The notes below the pieces were generated by a model. It ran no database searches and had not been told where the DNA came from. It saw only the letters and a list, made by a program, of their open reading frames with translations. The translations under genes and the position numbers were made by a program. A stretch of 64,000 nt of DNA from the NCBI RefSeq assembly GCF_014297335.1, contig NZ_JACOQH010000007.1, forward strand, positions 102,319-166,318. Reading direction: 5' to 3'. Source of the DNA: Roseburia_D yibonii. GTDB taxonomy: Bacteria; Bacillota; Clostridia; Lachnospirales; Lachnospiraceae. Shown one piece after another: positions 1 to 7,356 of this stretch (its first letter is position 1; each line of letters opens with the position of its first letter).

Positions 1-1827
1 GCACTGCAGATGGAGAAAAAGTACACCAAAAATGAGATCCTCGAATTTTATCTGAACAATATCTACTTTGGAAACGGATATTATGGGATCCAGGCGGCAA
101 GCAAGGGTTACTTTAATACGACCGTGGATCAGCTTGACCTGTCCCAGATCGCGTTTTTATGCGCGATACCGAACAATCCGTCGTTATATGATCCGGTGAA
201 CCATGCGGACCATACCATAACGCGCCGGGATCTGATCTTAAAAAACATGCTGGATGACGGGAAGATCACGCAGAGCGCGTATGAAAACGCAAAGGCGGAG
301 CAGATCGTGTTAAACCGCCCGCAGACCAGTAAAAACGACTATGTGGAGACGTATACCTATAACTGCGCGACCCGTGCGCTGATGAAACAGCAGGGCTTCC
401 AGTTCCAGTATACGTTTGATACGGCGGAGGCGGAGGATGCTTATGACAGTATGTATGAGGAAACCTATGCCGCCTGCCAGCGTGCCCTCTATACCGGAGG
501 ATACCGGATCTACACCTCGATCGATCTGAACATGCAGACCGCGCTTCAGCAGAGCGTGGATGATAATTTGAAAGATTATACGGATGTCGGGGATGACGGC
601 ATCTACGAGATGCAGAGCTCGGCGGTATGCATTGACAACGAGACCGGTTATGTCAAGGCGATCGTTGGCGGACGGAGCCAGCAGCTGAGCGGTTATACCT
701 TAAACCGCGCTTACCAGAGCTTCCGTCAGCCGGGAAGCTCGATCAAGCCGCTCATCGTGTATACACCGGCGTTGGAGCGCGGTTATACGCCGGATTCGAT
801 TGTAAATGATGAGAAGACGGAGGGTGGGCCGTCCAACGCCAACAAGAGTTATGCCGGAAAGATCACACTGCGCCAGGCGGTGGAATCTTCCAAAAACACA
901 GTGGCGTGGAGCCTGTTTGAGGAGCTGACGCCGAAAGTCGGGATCTCCTATCTGCGAAATATGAACTTTTCACATCTGGAAAATCAAGATGAGCAGATGG
1001 CGGCTTCCCTGGGTGGTTTTACCAGAGGTGTGTCCGCGCTTGAGATGGCGTCTGGATATGCGGCACTGGAAAACAGCGGAAAATACCGGGAGCCGACCTG
1101 TATCGTCAAGATCACGGATGCGGACGGCAATGATATCTATGTGTCGGATCAGGAGGAGACCGTTGTCTACAAAGAAAACGCGGCACGGATGATGACCGAC
1201 ATGCTGGTTTCCGTTGTGCAGGAGGGAACCGGAAAGGGACTGGCGATCAGTGAGATGCCATGCGCGGGCAAGACCGGAACGACCAACGACAATAAAGACG
1301 GATGGTTTGTCGGCTACACGCGTTACTATACGACCAGTGTATGGGTAGGCTATGATATGCCAAAAGAGCTTCCGACACTGAAAGGTTCTTCTTACCCGGG
1401 AAATATCTGGCATGATTTTATGGAAAATATCCACACCGGACTGACCCCTCTCAACTTCCTGCCTTATGTTTCCTACACGGATGGCGGGCAGAAAGATGAC
1501 GGAAAGGAACAGCAGCAAGAGGACACGAAGAAAGAAGAAAAAGATAAGACAGATCAGCCGGCAGAGCCGCAGCCGGAGCAGCAGACGCCACCGGAACAAC
1601 AGCCGGCGGAACAGCCGCAGGAGAATCCGTCACCGGAGCAGCAGCAGCCGGAACAACAGCCGGCAGAACAACAGCCGGCAGAACAGCAGCCGGCGGATCA
1701 GCAGACCGGACAGCAGGAGGCACAGCCGGAACAGCCACAGCCGGGAGACCAGAGCGGGCAGGATTCGCAGGACAATGCACAGCAGATAGAAAACCAGGGT
1801 GGAGAACAGAACACGCCGGGCGAATAG
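1..1827 (+). CDS. Class A penicillin-binding protein (PBP1A type), 5' truncated by window edge
   Basis: Bifunctional peptidoglycan synthase acting outside the membrane: a glycosyltransferase polymerises lipid II and a transpeptidase crosslinks strands. The frame is open from base 1 (Ala-Leu-Gln before the first Met), so the start lies upstream and about 608 residues are visible. The first ~120 residues are the end of the glycosyltransferase domain (EKKYTKNEILEFYLN helix). The transpeptidase shows all three motifs: SSIK at visible residue 246, SKN at about 297 and KTGTT at about 424. After residue ~490 comes a low-complexity Pro/Gln/Glu tail, probably a flexible wall-spanning extension. The next gene starts 20 bp downstream and is probably co-transcribed. 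Domain assignment is firm; which PBP paralogue it is cannot be settled from a fragment. Confidence 0.95.
   Translation, partial: ALQMEKKYTKNEILEFYLNNIYFGNGYYGIQAASKGYFNTTVDQLDLSQIAFLCAIPNNPSLYDPVNHADHTITRRDLILKNMLDDGKITQSAYENAKAEQIVLNRPQTSKNDYVETYTYNCATRALMKQQGFQFQYTFDTAEAEDAYDSMYEETYAACQRALYTGGYRIYTSIDLNMQTALQQSVDDNLKDYTDVGDDGIYEMQSSAVCIDNETGYVKAIVGGRSQQLSGYTLNRAYQSFRQPGSSIKPLIVYTPALERGYTPDSIVNDEKTEGGPSNANKSYAGKITLRQAVESSKNTVAWSLFEELTPKVGISYLRNMNFSHLENQDEQMAASLGGFTRGVSALEMASGYAALENSGKYREPTCIVKITDADGNDIYVSDQEETVVYKENAARMMTDMLVSVVQEGTGKGLAISEMPCAGKTGTTNDNKDGWFVGYTRYYTTSVWVGYDMPKELPTLKGSSYPGNIWHDFMENIHTGLTPLNFLPYVSYTDGGQKDDGKEQQQEDTKKEEKDKTDQPAEPQPEQQTPPEQQPAEQPQENPSPEQQQPEQQPAEQQPAEQQPADQQTGQQEAQPEQPQPGDQSGQDSQDNAQQIENQGGEQNTPGE
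1591..1710 (+). repeat. Short tandem repeats encoding the Pro/Gln-rich PBP tail
   Basis: Imperfect 15-bp units of the form CCGGAACAACAGCCGGCAGAA encode repeated P-E/A-E-Q-Q blocks. The unit is a multiple of three, so slippage would change tail length without breaking the frame. Open reading frames on both strands across this stretch are by-products of the composition. Confidence 0.75.
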
Positions 1828-1846
1828 AGAGAAAGGATTAAAAACG

Positions 1847-2512
1847 ATGGAGAAAAAGGTTGTATTAAAGGATATGGAGCCGAAAGACAGGGTGTCCTAT
1901 ATATGGGAGTACTATAAATGGTACATCATTGTGATCACGTTTGCGGTTATTTTCGGGATCTATCTGATCTTCAGCTACGCGACACGCAAGGAGGAAGTGG
2001 CGCATGTACTGATGGTCAATGCCGACCTGGAAGCGGTGAGTGACGACGATAACCGTATGTTTGACGGGCTTCTTTCGGATAACGGCTATAATACCGCAAA
2101 ACAGGAAGTTGCGGTAAACGACGGACTGCATGTGGATCCGACCGGAGTCGGACAGAACAACTACTACACCTTCAGCTCGATCTTAACGATCTTAGAAGCG
2201 GGCGGCGCGGATGTCTATCTGGCAGATCCGGAGACCTTTGACCTCATAGGTTCCACTTCGAACTTAAAGGATCTCTCTACGGTGCTGCCGGAGGATATCA
2301 TGGAAAAATACGCGGACAAACTGGTCTATGCCACGGATGAGGAGACGAAGGAAGAATACCCTTGCGGGATCGAGATCACCGGAAATGAGTGGACGAAAGA
2401 GACCGGTCTTTACAGCGGAGAGTGCGTGATCGGCGCGGCATATGGAGATGCCAGGAACGGTCTGAGTGAAAAGCTGATTTCTTATATATTAGGAGAGGGC
2501 GAAAGCCATTGA
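1847..2512 (+). CDS. Membrane-anchored protein of unknown function
   Basis: A 221-residue protein. The start at 1847 is preferred over 1799 because GAGAAAGGA sits at 1828-1836 with good spacing, while the longer frame would overlap the PBP gene. After a charged N-terminus there is one clear membrane span (about residues 24-44, YKWYIIVITFAVIFGIYLIF), then an outward domain of ~175 residues rich in Asp/Glu with no recognised catalytic motif. The order fits a type II membrane protein. Its position 19 bp after the PBP stop suggests an envelope role, but that is context only. I do not recognise the family. Confidence 0.8.
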   Translation: MEKKVVLKDMEPKDRVSYIWEYYKWYIIVITFAVIFGIYLIFSYATRKEEVAHVLMVNADLEAVSDDDNRMFDGLLSDNGYNTAKQEVAVNDGLHVDPTGVGQNNYYTFSSILTILEAGGADVYLADPETFDLIGSTSNLKDLSTVLPEDIMEKYADKLVYATDEETKEEYPCGIEITGNEWTKETGLYSGECVIGAAYGDARNGLSEKLISYILGEGESH

Positions 2513-2537
2513 CAGGACGAAATTGGTCGCCTATACT
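2509..2537 (+). promoter_or_regulatory. Sigma-A promoter for glucokinase
   Basis: TTGACA at 2509-2514, a 17-bp spacer and TATACT at 2532-2537: a near-consensus promoter overlapping the stop codon of the upstream gene. Predicted start of transcription is near 2544, giving a ~55-nt leader to the ATG at 2600 (AAAGGAG at 2582-2588). Confidence 0.85.
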
Positions 2538-2599
2538 GAAATTATGGATGAAATTTCTCGTTTTTCAGAAAAAAAGTAGATAAAGGAGCAAATCAGAAA

Positions 2600-3541
2600 A
2601 TGAAGAAGTATGGTTTTGGAGTGGACATTGGAGGAACAACATGCAAGATCGGTCTGTTCGAGATGAACGGAACACTGATCGAGGACTGGGAGATCAAGAC
2701 AAACACAGAAAATAAAGGGGCATCGATCTTAGATGACGTTGCGGTTGCGATCGAAGGCAAAATGCAGTCTGCCGGCATTGCAAAAGAGGAAGTCCAGGGC
2801 ATCGGAGTGGGTGTTCCGGGACCGGTTACCGGTGACGGCACAGTATTACAGTGTGTCAATCTCGGCTGGGGTGAATTCAATGTTGCAGAGGTATTAAAGA
2901 AACGCACCGGATTTGATGTAAAAGTCGGCAATGACGCAAACGTAGCGGCACTCGGCGAGATGTGGCAGGGTGGCGGAAAAGGTCACAAGGATGTTGTCAT
3001 GGTTACGCTTGGAACCGGAGTCGGCGGCGGAATCATCGTAGATGGAAAGATCGTGGCAGGCGCGAACGGAGCCGGCGGCGAGATCGGACACATCATGGTC
3101 AATGAAGAAGAGACCGATACCTGTGGCTGTGGAAAGAAAGGCTGTCTGGAGCAGTACGCATCCGCAACCGGAATCGTGCGCATGGCAAAGAAACTGCTTG
3201 CGTCTGACGACAGAGAGACAACCTTAAAGAACGTGAGTGAGCTGACAGCAAAAGACATCTTTGACGCGGCAAAAGCGGGAGACGCAGTAGCGAAAGAACT
3301 GGTAGAAAAGCTTGGAAAGGTACTTGGCAACGCGCTTGCAAATGTGGCATGCGTAGTCAATCCGGAGATCATCGTAATCGGCGGCGGTGTTTCCAAAGCA
3401 GGAAGCATCTTGATCGATGTAATTCAGAAACACTATGTGGAGACAACGTTCCATGCATGCAGAAAAGCAGAATTTGCGCTCGCAACACTGGGCAATCAGG
3501 CAGGAATGTACGGATGTGTACAGATGCTGCTTGACATGTAA
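2600..3541 (+). CDS. glcK: ROK-family glucokinase
   Basis: Cytoplasmic ATP-dependent sugar kinase expected to convert glucose to glucose-6-phosphate, 313 residues (usual ROK length). Visible motifs in order: N-terminal phosphate-binding DIGGTTCKIGLF, VGNDANVAALGE (catalytic Asp region), GTGVGGGIIVDGKI, and the ROK zinc motif CGCGKKGCLEQYAS. There is no N-terminal HTH, so this is a kinase and not a ROK repressor. It has its own strong promoter at 2509-2537 and ends at a hairpin shared with the converging gene. Glucose specificity is a family-level inference; other hexoses or N-acetylmannosamine are possible substrates. Confidence 0.92.
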   Translation: MKKYGFGVDIGGTTCKIGLFEMNGTLIEDWEIKTNTENKGASILDDVAVAIEGKMQSAGIAKEEVQGIGVGVPGPVTGDGTVLQCVNLGWGEFNVAEVLKKRTGFDVKVGNDANVAALGEMWQGGGKGHKDVVMVTLGTGVGGGIIVDGKIVAGANGAGGEIGHIMVNEEETDTCGCGKKGCLEQYASATGIVRMAKKLLASDDRETTLKNVSELTAKDIFDAAKAGDAVAKELVEKLGKVLGNALANVACVVNPEIIVIGGGVSKAGSILIDVIQKHYVETTFHACRKAEFALATLGNQAGMYGCVQMLLDM

Positions 3542-3596
3542 GCAAAAAAGCGTACCGCAGGATTACATAGCAATATCATACAGTAAAAATAAAAGC

Positions 3597-3643
3597 CACA
3601 GACGGATCAGGACTTTTTGATGCTTGACCGTCTGTGTTTTTTT
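3597..3643 (+). terminator. Intrinsic terminator of glcK, overlapping the 3' end of the converging gene
   Basis: CACAGACGG (3597-3605) pairs with CCGTCTGTG (3628-3636), followed by seven T. The loop and right arm lie inside the last codons of the minus-strand cyclase gene (stop at 3607-3609), so the two transcription units overlap tail to tail. Confidence 0.85.
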
Positions 3644-5931
3644 GCTTCATAAAGGATCTCATCGGACTTTTTGATGATCTCATTTAAGTCTGTATCCGGG
3701 CTGCAGGTAAAACTCTGAATGCCGACCGAGAGTTCCACGAAAAAAGGCTTTTCAGATACCGCGTTAAAGTCAGTTTGCGTCTGTTTTAATTTCGCCGGGA
3801 ACGAAGTGGCAAAATCCGGATCGGAAGAGAGCACAAGGGATACGAACTCATCACCGCCGATACGCGCAGTCAGAGAGGCTGCGGGCAGATTTTTGGTTAA
3901 AAGCCGGGCTGCAGACTGGATCGCGAAATCGCCGGAAGCGTGTCCGAAACAGTCGTTGATCTCTTTTAAATGATCGAGATCGCCAAAGATCAGATGCGCC
4001 GGTACGCCTTCATGATCTTTGCATAACGAGATCGCGCGCTCCATAAAACCACGCCGGTTCAACAGCTTGCTCAGTTCGTCATACTCGGAGATGAAACTGA
4101 GGATGTGGTTCTGGTTCTGGATGACATCCAAAGACTGCTTCAATTCCTGCTGAACCTTTTTCTCCTGATTGTTCAGATGGATGAAACGGAACAGTGAACC
4201 GAGTTGCAGGCTGCAGGTCTGCACAAAGGACACATCGTTCTGCTCGACATCACACAGAAGGACACCGTACTGTTCTTCCCCGGAAAACATTACAAAGGCA
4301 GTCAGGGACTGACGGCGGTCTTCCGGCAGAAAAGAGGAAAAACCGTTCTCTTCTGTGATAAGCGGCCGCTCATCCGGCTCATAGAGATGGCATTCATTCT
4401 GGTTATAAAACGCAGTCAGATACAGATCCTCATCAAAAGAGATCGGCTTTCCGGCAACCAGACGGATCGGGTGCTCAAAAAGGTAAAAATAGGCACCGCG
4501 GATGTTCATCAGGCGGAAACGCTCTATGACATGATGGATGGAATCCATGAAATTCAGATCGTCGTTGATCAGATCCCGCGTGAACGTCGGAACGAACCAC
4601 GCCTTGCGGTTTGCGGTGATGACCTGTTTTTCCAGATTGCTCACATCCTTTAAATGCGTATACTGGTGCAGCATGGAAATGATGTCGGAAAGAATATCGG
4701 AAATGACATCATCTTCGGTATTTGCGATCAGCACGCGCAAAAGTTCGGTGAACTTCTCAAGCACCAGCTCGGTGGAAATGTGGTGGTGTCCGAGCAGCAG
4801 GTTCAAGATCGTGAACAGATAATTGTCCTGCGCGTGCAGTTCCTTTTTCTCAAAAGCATTTTCATAAATATAGGCAAAGAAATTGCGCACGAGGGCGGTG
4901 TAGTACACGCGCATATTCTCGTACGGGATCAGAGAAAATACATCCATCGAGATCTGGTCGGCGGAAGAGAGGATGAAAGCCTTAAAATCCGTGACAGCGA
5001 CAGCGTCAGAAGTCAGGGAGAGACTTGGTGTACATCCACAGGAACACCGTCTGCGCAGAATGGATGGCATGCGCTTGGAAAACGGTTTCCGCCCGCGGCA
5101 GAGCATCAGCGTGTTTTTGAGCGCGGTATAGCTGAAAAGAAAGCTGCTGTGCGCCACGCTGGTCAAAGGCGGGGTCAGGGACTGCGCGAAATCCACATTG
5201 TCAAAGCCGGTGATGGCAATGTCCTTTCCGATCAGAAGGTTGTGTCGCCCACAGACGCGGTATCCGGCTTTTGCCATATTATCGTTCGCGAAAGCGATCG
5301 CTTCAAGACCAGGGTTGTTGTCCAAGAGAGCTTCCACGAGCTCATCGATATTTTCGGAATAGTCGCCGTAGACGACCATGTCTTTCGTGACCGTAAGACC
5401 GTGTTCTTCCATGGTGTCGCGGTAGGCGGCAAGGCGCTCGTTGGAGTCACGGTTGTTCTTCGGACCGCAGACGAATGCGATCTTCTTATAATGATGGAAA
5501 TCGAGCAGATGCTCCATGCAGCTGCGGGTGCCGTTGTAATTGTCCGCGATCAGATACGGGGCATCCGTTGATTTTGGGATGTCCTCAAGCAGAAGGCATG
5601 GAATGTCCGCGTAATTGTTTAAAAACTGTTCCAGATTGCTGCTGCGTGTGGACAGCGAAAGCGAACCATAAGCGATGATCATCGCGTCCAGCTTTGAGAA
5701 ATGGGCGTAATCGTAAATGGTGTCAAACTGATAATGATAATGTCCGTTGTCATTGCTTAAAAGAATGTCTGTGCAGTAAAGCGGCGCCTGCGGCCCCATC
5801 AGAAAGATCAGATTGACGTCCTCTTCCCTGGCGCAGGTATAAAATCCACTGATCAGATCCTCCGAGTAATCGGATTGAATGTCCCCCAACATGATCCCGA
5901 TCGTATAGCGTTTCTTTTCTGGTGTATTCAT
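3607..5931 (-). CDS. LacI-like sensor domain / GGDEF diguanylate cyclase fusion
   Basis: Predicted cytoplasmic enzyme making c-di-GMP, 774 residues. Residues ~10-290 resemble the periplasmic-binding-protein fold of LacI/PurR regulators (GIMLGDIQSDYSEDLISGFY, AFANDNMAKAGY, ITGFDNVDFAQSLTPPLTSV) but there is no helix-turn-helix in front. A ~300-residue middle region (helical plus GAF-like) follows, then a GGDEF domain with the intact active-site motif RIGGDEF (GGDEF at 692-696) and the substrate site FGDLDHLKEINDCFGH. The four residues where an RxxD inhibitory site would sit read PAAS, so product inhibition of the usual kind is not expected. GAGGGA precedes the ATG. A paralogue lies at 7357-9657 in the opposite orientation. 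The natural inference is a sugar or nucleoside ligand controlling cyclase output; the ligand is unknown. Confidence 0.9.
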   Translation of the reverse strand: MNTPEKKRYTIGIMLGDIQSDYSEDLISGFYTCAREEDVNLIFLMGPQAPLYCTDILLSNDNGHYHYQFDTIYDYAHFSKLDAMIIAYGSLSLSTRSSNLEQFLNNYADIPCLLLEDIPKSTDAPYLIADNYNGTRSCMEHLLDFHHYKKIAFVCGPKNNRDSNERLAAYRDTMEEHGLTVTKDMVVYGDYSENIDELVEALLDNNPGLEAIAFANDNMAKAGYRVCGRHNLLIGKDIAITGFDNVDFAQSLTPPLTSVAHSSFLFSYTALKNTLMLCRGRKPFSKRMPSILRRRCSCGCTPSLSLTSDAVAVTDFKAFILSSADQISMDVFSLIPYENMRVYYTALVRNFFAYIYENAFEKKELHAQDNYLFTILNLLLGHHHISTELVLEKFTELLRVLIANTEDDVISDILSDIISMLHQYTHLKDVSNLEKQVITANRKAWFVPTFTRDLINDDLNFMDSIHHVIERFRLMNIRGAYFYLFEHPIRLVAGKPISFDEDLYLTAFYNQNECHLYEPDERPLITEENGFSSFLPEDRRQSLTAFVMFSGEEQYGVLLCDVEQNDVSFVQTCSLQLGSLFRFIHLNNQEKKVQQELKQSLDVIQNQNHILSFISEYDELSKLLNRRGFMERAISLCKDHEGVPAHLIFGDLDHLKEINDCFGHASGDFAIQSAARLLTKNLPAASLTARIGGDEFVSLVLSSDPDFATSFPAKLKQTQTDFNAVSEKPFFVELSVGIQSFTCSPDTDLNEIIKKSDEILYEAKKHRRSSIKKS

Positions 5932-5979
5932 GTAAAAATCCCTCTTTTGAAAAACCGTACAAAGCTGATTATTATTTAA

Positions 5980-6036
5980 ATTATACCATAAAAAGAGAGG
6001 GGCGTGAACCGGTTTTCAAATATATTCCACCGGTTC
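5980..6036 (-). promoter_or_regulatory. Extended -10 promoter with 8-bp inverted repeat for the LacI-like/GGDEF gene
   Basis: On the minus strand, TTCACG (6003-6008), 17 bp, TGG-TATAAT (-10 at 5980-5985). The perfect inverted repeat GAACCGGT (6006-6013) / ACCGGTTC (6029-6036) has a 15-bp centre and overlaps the -35 element, so it is a candidate operator. The protein that would bind it is unknown. Confidence 0.65.
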
Positions 6037-6082
6037 CAGATATTGTGGCTGTCTATTTTCGCATGGCTGTGCTATGATTTTT

Positions 6083-6126
6083 TGTAACAAATATGTAACA
6101 ATTCTGAAATCAAAACGAAATATATT
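6083..6126 (+). promoter_or_regulatory. Candidate activator-dependent promoter of the CAP-domain gene
   Basis: Two exact TGTAACAA repeats (6083-6090 and 6094-6101) are spaced by one helical turn (11 bp) directly before a TATATT -10 (6121-6126) that lacks a good -35. This is the layout of promoters activated by OmpR/PhoB-type response regulators. An alternative TTGTAA/TGAAAT pair overlaps the same region. Confidence 0.45.
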
Positions 6127-6157
6127 GAAGCTGATTTCAAAGGAAAGAGAGGACAAT

Positions 6158-6796
6158 ATGAAAAAAAGATATATGGCGGCACTGACAGCGGCATTCATCA
6201 CAACAGCGGTATCTCCGCTCGCGGTACACGCGGGAACCGTGACTTCCACGGGAAATTGCGCAAAGAGCGCGAAAGTTACGGTGATCGGTGGAAAGATCAA
6301 TGACTGCGACAGCATCAAGGATATCATGTCACAGCTCGGAAACGGAAACTGGAATGACAGATGGAACAACTGCATACCGGAAACAAAACCGGAGACGAAG
6401 CCGGAGGAGGACGCGTCAGAAACCTCCTTTGCCCGTCAGGTCGTGGCACTGGTGAACGCGGAGCGGAAAAAAGCAGGTCTTTCCGAGGTAACACTGGATG
6501 AAAAAGTGGAAGCGGCGGCGTTAGTGCGCGCGAAGGAGACCGAGCAGTCCTTTTCCCATACGAGACCGAACGGAAGCAGCTTTAGCACAGCCTTAAAAGA
6601 GCAGGGCGTGTCTTACCGTGGTTCGGGCGAGAACATCGCGTGGGGACAGAAAACACCGGAGGATGTCATGAAGGCATGGATGAACAGTGAAGGCCACAGA
6701 GCCAATATCTTAAATGCCAGGTTCACCAAGATCGGTGTGGGATATTATCAGAATGCCAGGGGCACAAATTACTGGACACAGTTATTTACTTATTAA
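6158..6796 (+). CDS. Secreted CAP/SCP-domain protein (YkwD-like)
   Basis: A 212-residue secreted protein. The start at 6158 gives a proper signal peptide (KKRYMAALTAAFITTAV then AVHA-G cleavage near residue 24) and has GGAAAGAGAGG upstream; a longer frame from 6074 would add an unrelated extension. Residues ~25-85 are a variable linker with PETKPETKPEED. The C-terminal ~125 residues are a CAP domain: LVNAERKKAGL, HTRPNGSSF, GENIAWG, W-x-NSEGHRANIL and a final YWTQLF. The conserved His and Glu of the CAP cavity are present. Bacterial CAP proteins of this class occur at the cell surface and in sporulation or stress settings; the molecular role is not established. It sits alone between the two cyclase units and ends at its own terminator. 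Confidence 0.9.
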   Translation: MKKRYMAALTAAFITTAVSPLAVHAGTVTSTGNCAKSAKVTVIGGKINDCDSIKDIMSQLGNGNWNDRWNNCIPETKPETKPEEDASETSFARQVVALVNAERKKAGLSEVTLDEKVEAAALVRAKETEQSFSHTRPNGSSFSTALKEQGVSYRGSGENIAWGQKTPEDVMKAWMNSEGHRANILNARFTKIGVGYYQNARGTNYWTQLFTY

Positions 6797-6810
6797 TAAG
6801 GAAAAGAAAA

Positions 6811-6846
6811 AAGAGGTCTGGAGACATAAATTCCAGATCTCCTTTT
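6811..6846 (+). terminator. Intrinsic terminator of the CAP-domain gene
   Basis: GAGGTCTGGA (6813-6822) pairs with TCCAGATCTC (6832-6841, one G-U pair), followed by CTTTTT. Confidence 0.85.
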
Positions 6847-6942
6847 TATAGTGGAAAACGGGTTTTGCTTTGAAAAATCACTGTACAATCCCTGGGAAAT
6901 TGATTATTATGGAAAGTAGAAGACAGTAAAGGGGAGAATCGC

Positions 6943-7329
6943 ATGTTTGAACAGGATTATATTATGCGCCTGATCCATGAGATGGTGCGCACAGTTATGA
7001 AACTGGTATTCGGGCTGGACGAAGAAGAGGAAGAAGAATTGAGAGTGCTCGATACCATGTCAGCGGATAATGGAGAAAAATTGAACGAGCTGATCGACCT
7101 TGCAGACGAGGGAAAGATCAATGAAGCAGAGAACAGACTGTATGACCTGTTGGAGGACAAAGATCCGGATGCGCTCAAGATCGCGCTTGCATTTTACGAT
7201 CATATGAACGGGTTCGATACAGAATTTTTAGATGAGGCAGACTATTCCAGAGAGGAGATCCGGGATGGGATCTGCGATGTGCTTAAGCGATTTGGCTATG
7301 GTGGAATGACCGGATTGTTTTTGCAGTAA
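6943..7329 (+). CDS. Small acidic protein, DUF6483-like
   Basis: A 128-residue acidic cytoplasmic protein beginning MFEQDYIMRLIHEMVRTVMK, an N-terminal pattern I associate with the DUF6483 family of Clostridia. A run of Glu (EEEEEE, residues ~28-33) follows, then helical segments that look TPR-like (NEAENRLYDLLEDKDPDALKIA type). No catalytic motif, signal peptide or membrane span. GGGGAG precedes the ATG. The next gene, a diguanylate cyclase, begins 27 bp downstream, so the two are probably one transcript and this protein may accompany c-di-GMP signalling. Function unknown. Confidence 0.75.
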   Translation: MFEQDYIMRLIHEMVRTVMKLVFGLDEEEEEELRVLDTMSADNGEKLNELIDLADEGKINEAENRLYDLLEDKDPDALKIALAFYDHMNGFDTEFLDEADYSREEIRDGICDVLKRFGYGGMTGLFLQ

Positions 7330-7356
7330 AATGAAAGGATAAAGAAGGGATTTACA

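Noticed and set aside
1451..1789. Overlapping Arg- or Pro-rich ORFs on both strands
   Set aside because: They are alternate frames of the PBP Pro/Gln tail repeat.
4654..5571. A 305-codon plus-strand ORF opposite the LacI-like/GGDEF gene
   Set aside because: It has no ribosome-binding site, is antisense to a gene with clear domain motifs, and its translation shows no family pattern. Long antisense frames are common in genes with this codon use.
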